A stretch of DNA of 64,000 nucleotides from JANMDU01 sp031375105 (GCA_031375105.1 JANMHJ010000051.1:3563-67562), one strand, 5' to 3'; positions 37,937 through 47,622 are shown, counted from the stretch's first letter. A program made the numbers and translations. Notes: generated from the sequence alone by a model not told the origin.

Positions 37937-38803
37937 ATGAAATATCTGTTATCCCTATTGTCGATGGTCTTGCTCAGCGCTGCTGCGTTGGCGGCAGATT
38001 ACACCGGCCCCTTGCTCGATGCGCATCTGCATTACAACGACGAAGCGCAGTCCCCCCATCCTATTGCTGATGTGCTCGCACGCATACAGCGCAATGGCGT
38101 GAAAGCGATTGTGGCCAATTCTCGGCCTAACGATGGCACGAAGAATTTGGCGGCGGCCAAAGAGCAAACCGCCAAAGCAGGCGTGGCGGTGATCCCATTT
38201 ATTCGCCTGTACCGCAACCGCGCTGATTACGACAACTGGTTTCGTGATGAGACGATTTACAGCATGGTGCTGGACGAACTTGCAAAAGGCACGGCCTCTG
38301 GCGCATACAAAGGTATTGGCGAATTTCACCTGTATGACAGCGGCAATGCCAATGGCCCAGTCGCAGTCAAACTCATGAAACTGGCTGAAGAAAGGCAATT
38401 GGTCATCCTCGCGCATGTGGACGATATAGCGATTGACCTGCTCATGGCGAACACACCGAGCAAAGGGCAAAAAGCCAAACTGATTTGGGCGCACACCGGC
38501 ATCAGCGGCGCTTCAGCTGAGCGCGTGCGTAGTCTGATGAAAAAATATCCCTTGCTCATGGGCGAGTTGTCTTACCGCCCGGGTCTCACCGACAGCAGTG
38601 GCCAGCTCAGTGTGGAATGGCGCAGCCTAATTTTGGAATTTCCCAGCCGTTTTCTGGTTGGCTCAGACACTTGGGTCAACCAGCGCTGGCTGTATTACGA
38701 CGATTTGATGAAAGGCTACCGTGTGTGGCTCGGCGGCTTGCCAGCAAATGTGGCGCGGCAAGTGGCTTGGGAGAATGGCGCTGCGCTGTTTGGCTTGAAA
38801 TGA
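37937..38803 (+). CDS. Exported amidohydrolase family protein
   Basis: A 288-residue protein with a cleavable signal (MKYLLSLLSMVLLSAAALAA). The mature part looks like an amidohydrolase-2 TIM barrel: LLDAHLHYNDE (metal HxH), FHLYD, LVILAHVDD (His), LIWAHTGIS (His) and LVGSDTW (Asp) in the expected order. Most enzymes of this group are cytoplasmic, so export is notable. A start upstream at 37841 would overlap the divergent gene and hide the signal, so I chose 37937. Substrate unknown. Confidence 0.85.
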   Translation: MKYLLSLLSMVLLSAAALAADYTGPLLDAHLHYNDEAQSPHPIADVLARIQRNGVKAIVANSRPNDGTKNLAAAKEQTAKAGVAVIPFIRLYRNRADYDNWFRDETIYSMVLDELAKGTASGAYKGIGEFHLYDSGNANGPVAVKLMKLAEERQLVILAHVDDIAIDLLMANTPSKGQKAKLIWAHTGISGASAERVRSLMKKYPLLMGELSYRPGLTDSSGQLSVEWRSLILEFPSRFLVGSDTWVNQRWLYYDDLMKGYRVWLGGLPANVARQVAWENGAALFGLK

Positions 38804-38815
38804 TTCAAGCCAGCT

Positions 38816-39541
38816 TCAGGCATAAGCCCGCGCAGCCAGCGAGGCGGCAAGCACCTGCGCAGGATCGATCAGCTTCAAGCGCTGCGCAGTCACACAGCTT
38901 TGCAAGCCCAGCGGAATTTCTGTGCAGCCCATGATGATGGGTGCAGCCACATGCTGTTGGGCCAAATCCAAGGCTACATCGCCAAAGCACTGCGCCGCTA
39001 GGGCGTAGTCATCTGCCTTCACGCCATCAAAAATGCCCCGTGTGATGAGCTTGCGTTGCGCCGCGCTCGGCACATGGCAAATGATGCCATGCGCATCCAA
39101 AGCCGCTTCGTAAAGACCCGTGCGATACGAACCCTCGGTCGCCATCAAGCTGGCGGCTCGCACGCCCTGGCTTTGCAAAAGCGCAGCCACTTCATCGGCC
39201 ATGTGCAGCAACTCAACTTGAGGAAAGCGCGCTTGCAAACTTGCGTGCCAAGCATGCGCCGTGTTGCAGGCAATCGCTACACTGCGCACACCCAAGGCGG
39301 CCAAGCGCCCGAGTGCTTGCAACATCGGATCGAGCGGTTGATGCGCACCGGGTTGCGTGTCTTGCAGTGCCTGCGAGCGATCAGGCACAGGCACTTGCGC
39401 AAGCCAATGCTCAGGAAAGCTTTGGTCTCGCACAGGCTGCCCGTTTGAGCGCAAGTGAGCCGCGCAAGCCCGCACAAACAAGCGGACAAAGTCTGCCCCG
39501 GCAGCAGGCCCCATGCCGCCCAAAATGCCAACGGTGTTCAT
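38816..39541 (-). CDS. Aspartate/glutamate racemase family protein
   Basis: A 241-residue racemase: VGILGGMGPAAGADFVRLFV at the N-terminus, the first catalytic Cys in VAIACNTAHAWH (about 88-99) and the second in IIMGCTEIPLGLQ (about 199-211). Both Cys are present, so racemase activity is plausible. It follows the amino-acid-binding protein gene by 21 bp on the same strand, suggesting an uptake-plus-racemisation unit. Confidence 0.9.
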   Translation of the reverse strand: MNTVGILGGMGPAAGADFVRLFVRACAAHLRSNGQPVRDQSFPEHWLAQVPVPDRSQALQDTQPGAHQPLDPMLQALGRLAALGVRSVAIACNTAHAWHASLQARFPQVELLHMADEVAALLQSQGVRAASLMATEGSYRTGLYEAALDAHGIICHVPSAAQRKLITRGIFDGVKADDYALAAQCFGDVALDLAQQHVAAPIIMGCTEIPLGLQSCVTAQRLKLIDPAQVLAASLAARAYA

Positions 39542-39562
39542 GCTTGGCTTGCGCTGATGGCC

Positions 39563-40450
39563 TTACAGAGCTGGCTTGTCAGACAGCGCTTTGAGGTTGT
39601 CGCGCAGTTCTTTGTTCATTGGCAGGCCGATAGCGGCATTGCGCGGCGCAATCGGTTGCATGAACCACTTGGTGTAGAGCTTTTCAAACTCGCCTGATTT
39701 CATCAAGCCACCGATCGTGCCATTGACAACTTCTGCGAACTTCGGATCGTCTTTGCGCATCATGCAAGCGTAGGGCTCTACCTGCAGCGCATCACCCACC
39801 ACTTCCCATTCCGCAGGATTTTTTGCGGTGCCGATCAGGCCAAACAGCAAGATATCGTCCATCGCAAAAGCCACGGCGCGACCTGCTTCCACCATGAGCA
39901 TGGAATCGGCATGGTCTTTGCCGAGCAGCACTTCTGTGTCAATCTTGTTGTCAGACACGTATTTGCGCATCACCAATGCATTGGTGGTGCCTGAGGTGGT
40001 GGCATAAGTTTTCTTAGCCAAATCAGCGTAATTCTTGATGCCTGCGCCTTTTTTGACCATCAAGCGTGTGCCAGTGTAGAAATGATTGATGGCGAACTGC
40101 ACTTGCTTTGCGCGATCGCTGTTGTTGGTGGTGGAGCCGCATTCAAGATCAATCGTGCCGTTCATGACCAAAGGGATGCGGTTGGCCGAGGTCACCGATT
40201 GCCATTCGACTTTCAAATTGGGCAAGTTCAAGCGTTTCTTCAAGGCTTCGGCGACCGCCAAGCTCAGATCGACCGACAGGCCAACGGGCTGCGTGCTGCC
40301 AGCCAAGTAGCTGAAAGGCACGGAAGACTCGCGGTAGGCAAAAGTGATCTTGCCGCTGTCAGCGACTTTTTTCAGGGTATCGGTGGTTTGTGCGCTGACA
40401 GAAGCAGCGGCGCAGAGCAGGCAGGCGAGAGAAAGGGCTTTAAGAAGCAT
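39563..40450 (-). CDS. Amino acid ABC transporter substrate-binding protein 1
   Basis: A 295-residue periplasmic binding protein with a cleavable signal (ALSLACLLCAAASVSA). The GltI/glutamate-aspartate type pattern is clear: ITFAYRESSVPFSYL, LNLPNLKVEWQSVTSANRIP, IDLECGSTTNN, and FAMDDILLFGLI. No permease or ATPase gene is near. It is closely related to the binding protein at 43835-44731, which shares most motifs. It probably feeds acidic amino acids to a transporter encoded elsewhere. Confidence 0.92.
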   Translation of the reverse strand: MLLKALSLACLLCAAASVSAQTTDTLKKVADSGKITFAYRESSVPFSYLAGSTQPVGLSVDLSLAVAEALKKRLNLPNLKVEWQSVTSANRIPLVMNGTIDLECGSTTNNSDRAKQVQFAINHFYTGTRLMVKKGAGIKNYADLAKKTYATTSGTTNALVMRKYVSDNKIDTEVLLGKDHADSMLMVEAGRAVAFAMDDILLFGLIGTAKNPAEWEVVGDALQVEPYACMMRKDDPKFAEVVNGTIGGLMKSGEFEKLYTKWFMQPIAPRNAAIGLPMNKELRDNLKALSDKPAL

Positions 40451-40696
40451 GATGAATCCTCATGGTTGAATGATGAAATGAGTTCCCAGTGTAGATCGTC
40501 TTGCGGCAACCAGCAATGCTCAGTGCGCAGTCACCTATGCCTCTAAATTATGGGATCTACGGGCTAACCCGTGGCTTTCATGCGAATACCGAGGTAAGCA
40601 TAAGTTTGCGGCATAGGCTGCGGGCGATTAGTCATCACTTTGAGATGCGCCGCCGCCTACAGTCAGGCGTATTCACAGCTCACAAGTTTGCCCGTC

Positions 40697-41656
40697 ATGA
40701 TGCCCTTCTACAGCGACGACCACATCTCGCCCCATTTGGATTACGCCAGCGTGATGCAAGCATTGGATGCTGCCTATGCCGATCTGGCACGCGGCCTAGC
40801 GGCCATCATGCCACGCCAGCGCTGCGCAGCGGGTGCAGCGAAATTCAGCAGCATGGGAGGGCTGTGGGCAGCCAAGAATGTGGCGGCCACCAAGTCGTAC
40901 CCCACCGTCAATGGGCAGTTCAGTTTTTTGATCAATCTGTTTGACACGGCGGCCAATACGCCCTTGGCCGTGATGGCTGCGCAAGAGATCACACGCTTTC
41001 GTACGTCATCGCAAACGGCAATGGTGGCTTCGCATGTTTGCGCCCAGCATGTGCGCAAGGTGGCTTTGTTTGGTGCGGGCTTACTAGGGCGTGCGCAGGT
41101 GGAGGCGCTGAGCCACCGGGTGAGGTTTGATGAGCTGGCGATTGTTGATCCGGGCATCAACGTGATTCCTGCGCTGAGTTTGGCATGCCCAGCCAAAGTG
41201 CAATGGATGAGCGCCGAGCAAGCGGTGCGCGATGCCGATGTGGTGATCACGGCCACGCGCTCGCAGCAGCCGGTGTTTGACGGCGCGTGGCTCAGTGATG
41301 CTGCTTTCGTGGTGGCGATTGGCATCAGCTCTGCCTTGGGGCGCGAGCTAGACAGCCGTACATTTGACCGCGCCCAGCGCGTGATCGTGGAATGGATGCC
41401 GCAAAGCATGCAAGAGGCGGGCGATGTGTTGGCTTGGCTCAAAGATTCGCCTGCAGGGCAGAGCAAGATCGTGGATCTGCCCCAGCTCTATGCGAAAGAT
41501 TGGCCGAAAACCCAAGGTATTCAAGTCTTTAAATCAGTAGGCACAGGCTTGGCCGATACTGCATGCGCTTGGCTCGTGTGGCAGCGCCTGAGCGCGGCGA
41601 GCGTAGATCAAAAAGCTGGCGCAGGCAGCAACACAGGGGCGCAAGCATGCATGTGA
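40697..41656 (+). CDS. Ornithine cyclodeaminase / mu-crystallin family protein
   Basis: A 319-residue NAD(P)-binding protein: FGAGLLGRAQVEALS (about 124-138, Rossmann glycines), DADVVITATRSQQPVFDG and the C-terminal GLADTACAWLVWQRL. The family holds ornithine cyclodeaminases, alanine dehydrogenases and ketimine reductases. Coupling to a D-amino-acid dehydrogenase-like gene (10-bp overlap) fits reduction or deamination of cyclic imino acids. ATG at 40697, with a second ATG three bases later. The 246 bp upstream, shared with the divergent binding-protein gene, show no clear site. Confidence 0.88.
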   Translation: MMPFYSDDHISPHLDYASVMQALDAAYADLARGLAAIMPRQRCAAGAAKFSSMGGLWAAKNVAATKSYPTVNGQFSFLINLFDTAANTPLAVMAAQEITRFRTSSQTAMVASHVCAQHVRKVALFGAGLLGRAQVEALSHRVRFDELAIVDPGINVIPALSLACPAKVQWMSAEQAVRDADVVITATRSQQPVFDGAWLSDAAFVVAIGISSALGRELDSRTFDRAQRVIVEWMPQSMQEAGDVLAWLKDSPAGQSKIVDLPQLYAKDWPKTQGIQVFKSVGTGLADTACAWLVWQRLSAASVDQKAGAGSNTGAQACM

Positions 41657-42864
41657 TCGTGATTGGCGCGGGCATTGTGGGTTGCGCCACAGCCTATCAA
41701 CTGCTGCGCGATGGCCACACGGTGGAGCTGGTGGATGCACAAGCTGAGGCGGGCAGAGTGAGCAGCTTTGCCAACGGGGCGCAGCTGAGCTACAGCTATG
41801 TGGAGCCTTTGGCCTCGCCCGCCACATTGCGGGCGCTACCCAAGCTGCTGTTTGAAAAGGATTCTGCATTGCGGTTTGAGCTGCGCATGGATTGGCGGCA
41901 ATGGGCTTGGGGGCTGCGCTTTCTGGCGGCGTGCCGCAGCGGGCAGACTCAGCGCGGCACGCGGGCTTTGCTGGCGTTGGCCAATTTAAGTCGAAACACA
42001 TTAGAAACTTGGATGCAAGGGCAAACTTGGGAATTTGACTTTGCACGCAACGGCAAACTCGTGCTCTGCCGTGATGCGAAAAGCTTGGAGGCGCAAGCCA
42101 GGCAAGTGCAATTGCAAGCGAGCATGGGCTGCGAGCAAAAGCTACTCACCGCCGAGCAATGTGTCGAGCGCGAGCCGTCTTTGGCCGCATCGGGCATCGC
42201 GTTTGCTGGTGGCATCTGGACAGCGAGCGAATGCATGGCCGATCCTTTTAAGCTGTGCCAAAACCTCGTGCAAAGCATCACCGAACGCGGCGGCATTGCG
42301 CGCTTTTCGCATCGCGTGGCATCCGTTGAGCTGCGTCAAAGCCGTTTTCATGCCCTGCACACTTCACAAGGCAAGCTGCAAGCCGATGCTTGCGTGATCA
42401 CCGCTGGCGCGGCCACGCCTGCGCTTTGCGAGCCGCTAGGTATTCAATTGCCGATATACCCGATCAAGGGATACAGCATGACTGTGCCGGTCTTGCATCC
42501 GAGCAAAGTGGCCCGATGCAGCATCACCGACTTAGGCCTCAAGACGGTGTTTGCTCCCTTGGGAAATACATTGCGCGTCGCTGCAGCGGCAGAGATCGTG
42601 GGGCATGATCTGCAAGTGCAGCCCCTGCGCGTTGAGCAGATGCTGCAAGCCGTAGAGCGCCTGTTTCCGGGTGCGTGTGATCTGAGCAACCCCAGCACTT
42701 GGGCGGGCTTGCGGCCAGCTACGCCCACCTCGCTGCCCATCATTGGCGCAAGCCGCATTCCGAATCTGTACATCAATGCCGGGCAAGGTGCGCTGGGTTT
42801 GACGCTGGCGGCAGGCAGCGCAGCGCGTTTGTCTGGCCTGATCACTGACAACACCCAAGCATGA
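41647..42864 (+). CDS. FAD-dependent D-amino acid dehydrogenase-like oxidoreductase
   Basis: A 405-residue DAO-fold flavoprotein: VIVIGAGIVGCATAYQLLRD (residues 3-22), the DadA-type FANGAQLSYSYVEPLASP and the C-terminal WAGLRPATPTSLPIIGASRI followed by GQGALGLTLAAGSA. DadA-type enzymes oxidise D-amino acids and pass electrons to the respiratory chain. The 10-bp overlap with the cyclodeaminase-like gene indicates co-translation. It ends 2 bp from the convergent LysR gene. Confidence 0.92.
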   Translation: MHVIVIGAGIVGCATAYQLLRDGHTVELVDAQAEAGRVSSFANGAQLSYSYVEPLASPATLRALPKLLFEKDSALRFELRMDWRQWAWGLRFLAACRSGQTQRGTRALLALANLSRNTLETWMQGQTWEFDFARNGKLVLCRDAKSLEAQARQVQLQASMGCEQKLLTAEQCVEREPSLAASGIAFAGGIWTASECMADPFKLCQNLVQSITERGGIARFSHRVASVELRQSRFHALHTSQGKLQADACVITAGAATPALCEPLGIQLPIYPIKGYSMTVPVLHPSKVARCSITDLGLKTVFAPLGNTLRVAAAAEIVGHDLQVQPLRVEQMLQAVERLFPGACDLSNPSTWAGLRPATPTSLPIIGASRIPNLYINAGQGALGLTLAAGSAARLSGLITDNTQA

Positions 42865-42866
42865 AA

Positions 42867-43775
42867 TTATTCGGCAGCCTTGGTTTGCGACAGTGCCTGC
42901 TGCACACAGCGCGACATCGCCATAGCCAGCAAACTGCTGGGGCGCTGCACAGGGCGCAGTGCGCGGATCGACACCGGGATGCTGGGCTCCAGCGCCACCA
43001 CTGCGACTTTGGCGGAGTCAGCAGAGACAGCCGTGCAACTGTCCACCAACGCGATGCCAAGGCCGTGATGCGCCAAAGCGAGAGCGGCATGATAGGTCTG
43101 CACCGTGATGCTCGATTGCAAGCCCACGCCGGCTTCACGGCAAGCGTGGTTCAGATGCGTGCCTACGGGGTCTCGCACATCCAAACTGATCACAGGTTTG
43201 TCCACCAGCTCTTGCAAGCTCACAGCGTCACGCTTGACCATCGCGCTGCTCAGCCAACCTTTGGGTGCAATACACATCATTCGCCCCTGTGCCAGGTGCT
43301 GCTGCTCCAGCGAGGGGTGCGCCACCGAGCTGAACACAAAACCCACATCAGCCTCTTGCAAAACCAACGCCGAGATGATTTGCGGCGAATGCAGGGCCTC
43401 CACCGTGACGCGAACATCCGGATGCTGCACGCGAAAAATTTTCAGTGCACGCGGAATGATCTCGTAACTCAGCGCCAGCACGGTGAGCAAATGCAGCTCA
43501 TCAGCGCGATCCCCCGCCTTCAAACTATTGGCCAAGCGCTGCACTTCATCAAGCTGCTGAAACAGCCTTTCAATATGTGGATAAAGCGTCTGCGCTTCGC
43601 TGGTGGGCACAAGCCGCCCTTTGGCGCGCTGAAACAGCGCAAAGCCCAATTGCAACTCAGCATGCGCCAGGATGCGGCTTACCGCCGGCTGCGTCACGTT
43701 GATCAAACGCGCCGCCGCACTGACGCTGCCTGTGAGCATCACTGCATTGAACACCTCAATATGCCGAAGCCGCAT
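42867..43775 (-). CDS. LysR family transcriptional regulator
   Basis: A 302-residue LTTR: HTH at 1-60 (LRHIEVFNAVMLTGSVSAAA, then VTQPAVSRILAHAE), linker and a two-lobed effector domain (about 90-295). It is divergent from binding-protein gene 2 with 59 bp between starts, the classic position for a regulator of that gene, and it may also control the neighbouring amino-acid enzymes. The N-terminal sequence RLRHIEVF is similar to regulators of opine/octopine and arginine/lysine catabolism in my memory. ATG at 43775; a GTG three bases earlier is in frame. Confidence 0.92.
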   Translation of the reverse strand: MRLRHIEVFNAVMLTGSVSAAARLINVTQPAVSRILAHAELQLGFALFQRAKGRLVPTSEAQTLYPHIERLFQQLDEVQRLANSLKAGDRADELHLLTVLALSYEIIPRALKIFRVQHPDVRVTVEALHSPQIISALVLQEADVGFVFSSVAHPSLEQQHLAQGRMMCIAPKGWLSSAMVKRDAVSLQELVDKPVISLDVRDPVGTHLNHACREAGVGLQSSITVQTYHAALALAHHGLGIALVDSCTAVSADSAKVAVVALEPSIPVSIRALRPVQRPSSLLAMAMSRCVQQALSQTKAAE

Positions 43776-43834
43776 CACCGCTCACTTATCTATTTCAAAA
43801 ACAACAGGGATTACTTACTCATTGGAGATTGTGC

Positions 43835-44731
43835 ATGAAAGCCATTGCCTCACTGACCTTCATTTCTTGCCTGCTGATCAGCAACCCGCCCGCACATGCC
43901 CAAAGCATGCTCGATCAAATCCGCAGTCGCCAGGAAATCACCATTGCTCACCGCGATTCGTCGATTCCGTTTTCCTATCTTGATGCTGAGCAAAAGCCTG
44001 TGGGCTATGCCATGGACTTGTGTATGAAGGTGGTGGATACGCTCAAGCGCGAACTTAAAATGCCTGCACTGAAGGTGAATTTCCTGAGCGTGACCTCGGC
44101 CACGCGCATCCCGAGCATTGCACAAGGAAAAGCTGCCATGGAATGCGGCTCCACCACCAATACCGCCGAGCGGCGCAAGCAGGTGGATTACACGATTGCG
44201 CACTTCATCTCTTCGGCACGTTTTTTGGTGCGCAATGATTCCGGCATCATCAAGCTGGAAGACCTCAGTGGGCGCACCGTGGCTTCGACTAAAGGCTCCA
44301 CCAATATCAAAACTTTAGAGCGCATCAATGCCGAGCGTGCGTTGAATATGAAGGTGATTGAGGCCAGCGACCATGCAGAGGCTTTTACGATGGTGGCACA
44401 GAAGAAAGTCGATGCTTTTGCTATGGACGATGTCTTGCTCTTTGGCCTGCGCGCCAATTCCGCCCAACCCGAAGCCTTCATTGTGATTGGCAAACCCATG
44501 ACGATTGAGCCTTACGCCATCATGCTACCCAAAGGGGATGCTGCTTTCAAAAAATTAGTGGACACAGAAATGCGGCGCATCATCTTGAGCGGCGAGATCA
44601 ACGCGATCTATCGCAAGTGGTTTGAACAGCCGATTCCACCCAAGGGCATCAACTTGAATCTGCCTATGCCCTACATGCTACGCGACTCGTTCAAATATCC
44701 CAGCGACAAAGTGGCGGATTTGAACAATTGA
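43835..44731 (+). CDS. Amino acid ABC transporter substrate-binding protein 2
   Basis: A 298-residue exported binding protein: signal MKAIASLTFISCLLISNPPA ends at HAQ. The mature pattern is close to binding protein 1: ITIAHRDSSIPFSYL, LKMPALKVNFLSVTSATRIP, AAMECGSTTNT, FAMDDVLLFGLR. Good ribosome site TTGGAG, ATG at 43835. It is probably activated by the divergent LysR protein. The paralogue pair brackets the racemase, cyclodeaminase-like and dehydrogenase-like genes, so an uptake-and-breakdown block for a D- or cyclic amino acid is likely. Confidence 0.92.
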   Translation: MKAIASLTFISCLLISNPPAHAQSMLDQIRSRQEITIAHRDSSIPFSYLDAEQKPVGYAMDLCMKVVDTLKRELKMPALKVNFLSVTSATRIPSIAQGKAAMECGSTTNTAERRKQVDYTIAHFISSARFLVRNDSGIIKLEDLSGRTVASTKGSTNIKTLERINAERALNMKVIEASDHAEAFTMVAQKKVDAFAMDDVLLFGLRANSAQPEAFIVIGKPMTIEPYAIMLPKGDAAFKKLVDTEMRRIILSGEINAIYRKWFEQPIPPKGINLNLPMPYMLRDSFKYPSDKVADLNN

Positions 44732-44732
44732 T

Positions 44733-45626
44733 TCAGAGCTTGACTTGCAGGCCCTGTTTGCCAAGCCAAGCCATGATCTGCGGCCACAGGCGCACGCCCA
44801 CTTCTTTGCGGAAGTAGCCCATATGGCCAATTTGCTTCACGCCGAGTTGCTCGGGTTTAAAGTCAATCGACTCCACGTGCGTTTGCGTATACCCAGAGAA
44901 AAAGGCATCGCGTGATTTGGGTGGTGCCCATAAATCATCGTTGCTCACGCTGGCTGCCACGGGAAAACGCACACGCTCAAACTTTGCGGCTATCGCCTTT
45001 GCGTCTAAGGCGGGATCGTCAAAGAAATAGCGCGGGAAACTACACCAGCGCTTCCAATCACGGTAGACCCCAAGCGGAATGTCTTCGCCCAATCCAAATT
45101 TGCTCATGGGCTGGTAGCCAAGCCATGCCGTGGCGATCGGGCCGAGAACATTCCACAGTATCCAAACCTTGATGCGTTCCGAAAACGGCATCCAACCCGC
45201 CCAGCCAGCACCTGCACCACAAAGAAAAGCTGCCTTGAGCATGCTCGGATCAGGCAACTGCCCAATCGCATGTCCACCCAAACTGTGGCCCACCAAATAC
45301 ACCTCGCCGCGCGCATGTGCATACTGCACCACCGCGCCTAGATCGAGCACAGACCAATCGGCGTAGTCCATCACAAAACCTTTGAGCGAGGCTGGCTTGG
45401 AATCGCCAATGCCGCGATAGTCTGCCACCAAGGCATAGAGTCCGAGGCTCGCTGCGTATTCGCAAAAGCGTTTGTAGAATCCGCGCGGAACGGCGGTGGC
45501 GCAGCCGATCACGATGTATTGCGCACGCCTTGTTGTGGCATCAAGCAGAGCGACTTGCGGGGTGTAGAGCGTGGCGGCTAAGGCGTAGCCATCGGCTGCG
45601 TTGAGAGTAATATCTTGGGAGGGCAT
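44733..45626 (-). CDS. Alpha/beta hydrolase family protein
   Basis: A 297-residue hydrolase: the strand YIVIGCATAVPRGFYKRFCE, ALVADYRGIGDS, nucleophile elbow YLVGHSLGGHAIGQL (about 109-123) and a late His in KQIGHMGYFRKEVG. It belongs to the group of serine aminopeptidase/esterase-like hydrolases with unknown substrates. An intervening lid (about 140-195, Trp-rich) is seen. The gene converges on binding protein gene 2, 1 bp apart. Confidence 0.85.
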   Translation of the reverse strand: MPSQDITLNAADGYALAATLYTPQVALLDATTRRAQYIVIGCATAVPRGFYKRFCEYAASLGLYALVADYRGIGDSKPASLKGFVMDYADWSVLDLGAVVQYAHARGEVYLVGHSLGGHAIGQLPDPSMLKAAFLCGAGAGWAGWMPFSERIKVWILWNVLGPIATAWLGYQPMSKFGLGEDIPLGVYRDWKRWCSFPRYFFDDPALDAKAIAAKFERVRFPVAASVSNDDLWAPPKSRDAFFSGYTQTHVESIDFKPEQLGVKQIGHMGYFRKEVGVRLWPQIMAWLGKQGLQVKL

Positions 45627-45705
45627 GCGAGGATTACAACCGCAATTGCCAACAATGCATGTCAGCCAACAGACTCGCGACTAGATGCATTCCTCCAGAA
45701 AACTG

Positions 45706-46857
45706 TCACCCGCGTGTCCGCGCTAAATACCGTTTGCGCCAGAACACCAAGCCGAGGGTGGCTGCAGTAATCACCATGAGGCCTAACGCCCACCAAAAAC
45801 CGTTTTGCGCATGAATGAAGGGCAGGAATTCAAAATTCATCCCAAAGATACCCGCGATCAGATTCAGTGGCAGAAAGATGGCCGTCAGTGCGGTGAGCGT
45901 GCGCATGATGTCGTTGGTGCGATTGCTCTGTGCTGAAAAATGAATTTGCACCACAGTTTCTGCCGATTGCTCTAAGCGGCGTGCATGACGCATCACGCGC
46001 TCGATATGCTCCATCACATCTCTCGCACGCGCCGTCAGCTGGTCGCGCTGTGCTTGGGCAATCGCCAGATCGCTGCCCCACGCGGTCAGTGGTGTCTCTT
46101 GAATCGTGTCCAGCCATTCTTGTAGCGCATCGTGTTGTTCGTCACAAAGGTCCTCCAGCACATGCAGTTGACTGCGTGCCTTCATGAGCGCACCCCAATT
46201 GTTAAAGCTTGAAGCCGGCTTGAGCAATTCACCCTGCCAGTGTTCGAGCTGAGACGACAGCTCTTTACGAAGATCCAAATAGCTGTCAACCATCACATTG
46301 AGCATGCGCAGGGTCAGATCGGCAGGGCTGGTTGGGATGCGGCTGCGTGCACCTGCGGCATCGACGCTGTTTTTGGCATCCTCGATGAATCGCTGTACGA
46401 AATTTTTTGCAGAATAACAACCGCGCGGATGCGTGCTGATGAGCAAACGATCAAAGACAACAAACCCCACCGCTTTGGAACCGATGCGTTTGAGGACAGG
46501 CGCTGTTTTGTGCCGCGCGGTTTGACGCTCTCCTTGGCCGTGGTACGCATCGATAGCGGCCTCCTGCTGACTTTCTTGCAGCATTTCAATGGGTGTGGCC
46601 AAGCGGCGAAAGATGATCAGATCGTAGATCGAAGTGAAATCGTAGTGCGACGGATGTTGTGGGTTTTGCATATCCTCTAAATGCACATCCAACAGCGATG
46701 ATCCCCCCAGCTTCTGCGCTGCTTGCTGCAAGACGGCTTGATGCTGAGGAAGATCGTCGCGATCCAGATAAATCCAGATAAAGCCGACAGCGGACGCCTG
46801 CTGCGGCAGGCCATCCAAAAAGCGCAGGCTGTCAGCGGTGAATTCGAGGATTTGCAT
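45706..46857 (-). CDS. corA: CorA family magnesium/divalent cation transporter
   Basis: A 383-residue CorA-type protein: an alpha/beta cytoplasmic domain, long helices (about 190-310), and two C-terminal membrane segments with the selectivity signature GIFGMNFEFLPF followed by a second segment and the basic end FWRKRYLARTRG. It should form a pentameric Mg2+ (or Co2+/Ni2+) channel. The ATG at 46857 starts the usual N-terminal strand; an ATG at 46893 would add twelve unusual residues. Confidence 0.9.
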   Translation of the reverse strand: MQILEFTADSLRFLDGLPQQASAVGFIWIYLDRDDLPQHQAVLQQAAQKLGGSSLLDVHLEDMQNPQHPSHYDFTSIYDLIIFRRLATPIEMLQESQQEAAIDAYHGQGERQTARHKTAPVLKRIGSKAVGFVVFDRLLISTHPRGCYSAKNFVQRFIEDAKNSVDAAGARSRIPTSPADLTLRMLNVMVDSYLDLRKELSSQLEHWQGELLKPASSFNNWGALMKARSQLHVLEDLCDEQHDALQEWLDTIQETPLTAWGSDLAIAQAQRDQLTARARDVMEHIERVMRHARRLEQSAETVVQIHFSAQSNRTNDIMRTLTALTAIFLPLNLIAGIFGMNFEFLPFIHAQNGFWWALGLMVITAATLGLVFWRKRYLARTRG

Positions 46858-46983
46858 TGGGCGATTATTATTGAATTTACGTATTACAGCCATCTTTCAG
46901 CCCGCTTTTTAAGCAAAATCAACCACTACCCCATATAAATCCTGCCTAGAGTGCTCATTTATTCATAGCGTTACACTCCCACC

Positions 46984-47622
46984 ATGCTGTACTACCTCAC
47001 CATCCCCGTCACCCCATTCCAGCAAAATTGCTCCATCGTTTGGTGCGATGTGGCGCGAAAAGCAGCCATCATTGATCCGGGTGGCGATCTAGAGCGCTTG
47101 TTAGCAGCCGTAGACAAAACAGGCGCGGCTTTGGAGCAAATTTGGCTCACCCATGGCCATATTGACCATGCGGGCGGCACAGCCGAACTGGCCGCGCGGC
47201 TACAGCTGCCCATCATTGGCCCGCATCCAGACGAGAAGTTTTGGATCGACCAATTGCCCGATCAAGGCGCCATGTTTGGTTTTCCGGCCTCGGAGGCCTT
47301 CACGCCCACGCGCTGGCTGTACGATGGAGACACGGTGAATTTGGCTGAGCATGTGTTCACTGTGCGCCACTGCCCGGGCCACACGCCGGGGCATGTGGTG
47401 TTTCACTCCACCGAGCTCAATCGCGCCTTCGTAGGCGATGTGCTGTTTGCTGGCAGCATTGGCCGCACGGATTTTCCGCACGGCAACCACCAGCAACTCT
47501 TGGAAAGTATCAAAGACCGGCTGTGGCCTTACGGGAATGACACCATCTTCATTCCCGGTCACGGCCCAGAGAGCAGCTTTGGCCGCGAGCGGCAAAGCAA
47601 CCCCTACGTGGGCGGCACCTGA
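46984..47622 (+). CDS. MBL-fold hydrolase, glyoxalase II-like (YcbL type)
   Basis: A 212-residue metallo-beta-lactamase-fold protein: LTHGHIDHAGG (His57, His59, Asp61, His62), HCPGHTPGHVVFH (His), FVGDVLFAGSIGRTD (Asp) and IPGHGPESSFGRE at the end. This short form without the C-terminal helical domain is the YcbL type of glyoxalase II-like enzymes, which hydrolyse thioesters such as S-lactoylglutathione. It abuts the convergent TerC gene with no spacer. Confidence 0.92.
   Translation: MLYYLTIPVTPFQQNCSIVWCDVARKAAIIDPGGDLERLLAAVDKTGAALEQIWLTHGHIDHAGGTAELAARLQLPIIGPHPDEKFWIDQLPDQGAMFGFPASEAFTPTRWLYDGDTVNLAEHVFTVRHCPGHTPGHVVFHSTELNRAFVGDVLFAGSIGRTDFPHGNHQQLLESIKDRLWPYGNDTIFIPGHGPESSFGRERQSNPYVGGT

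Noticed and set aside
44733..45626. Assignment of the hydrolase as a PHA depolymerase or lipase
   Set aside because: Only the generic nucleophile elbow and His are visible; no specific substrate motif or neighbour supports it.
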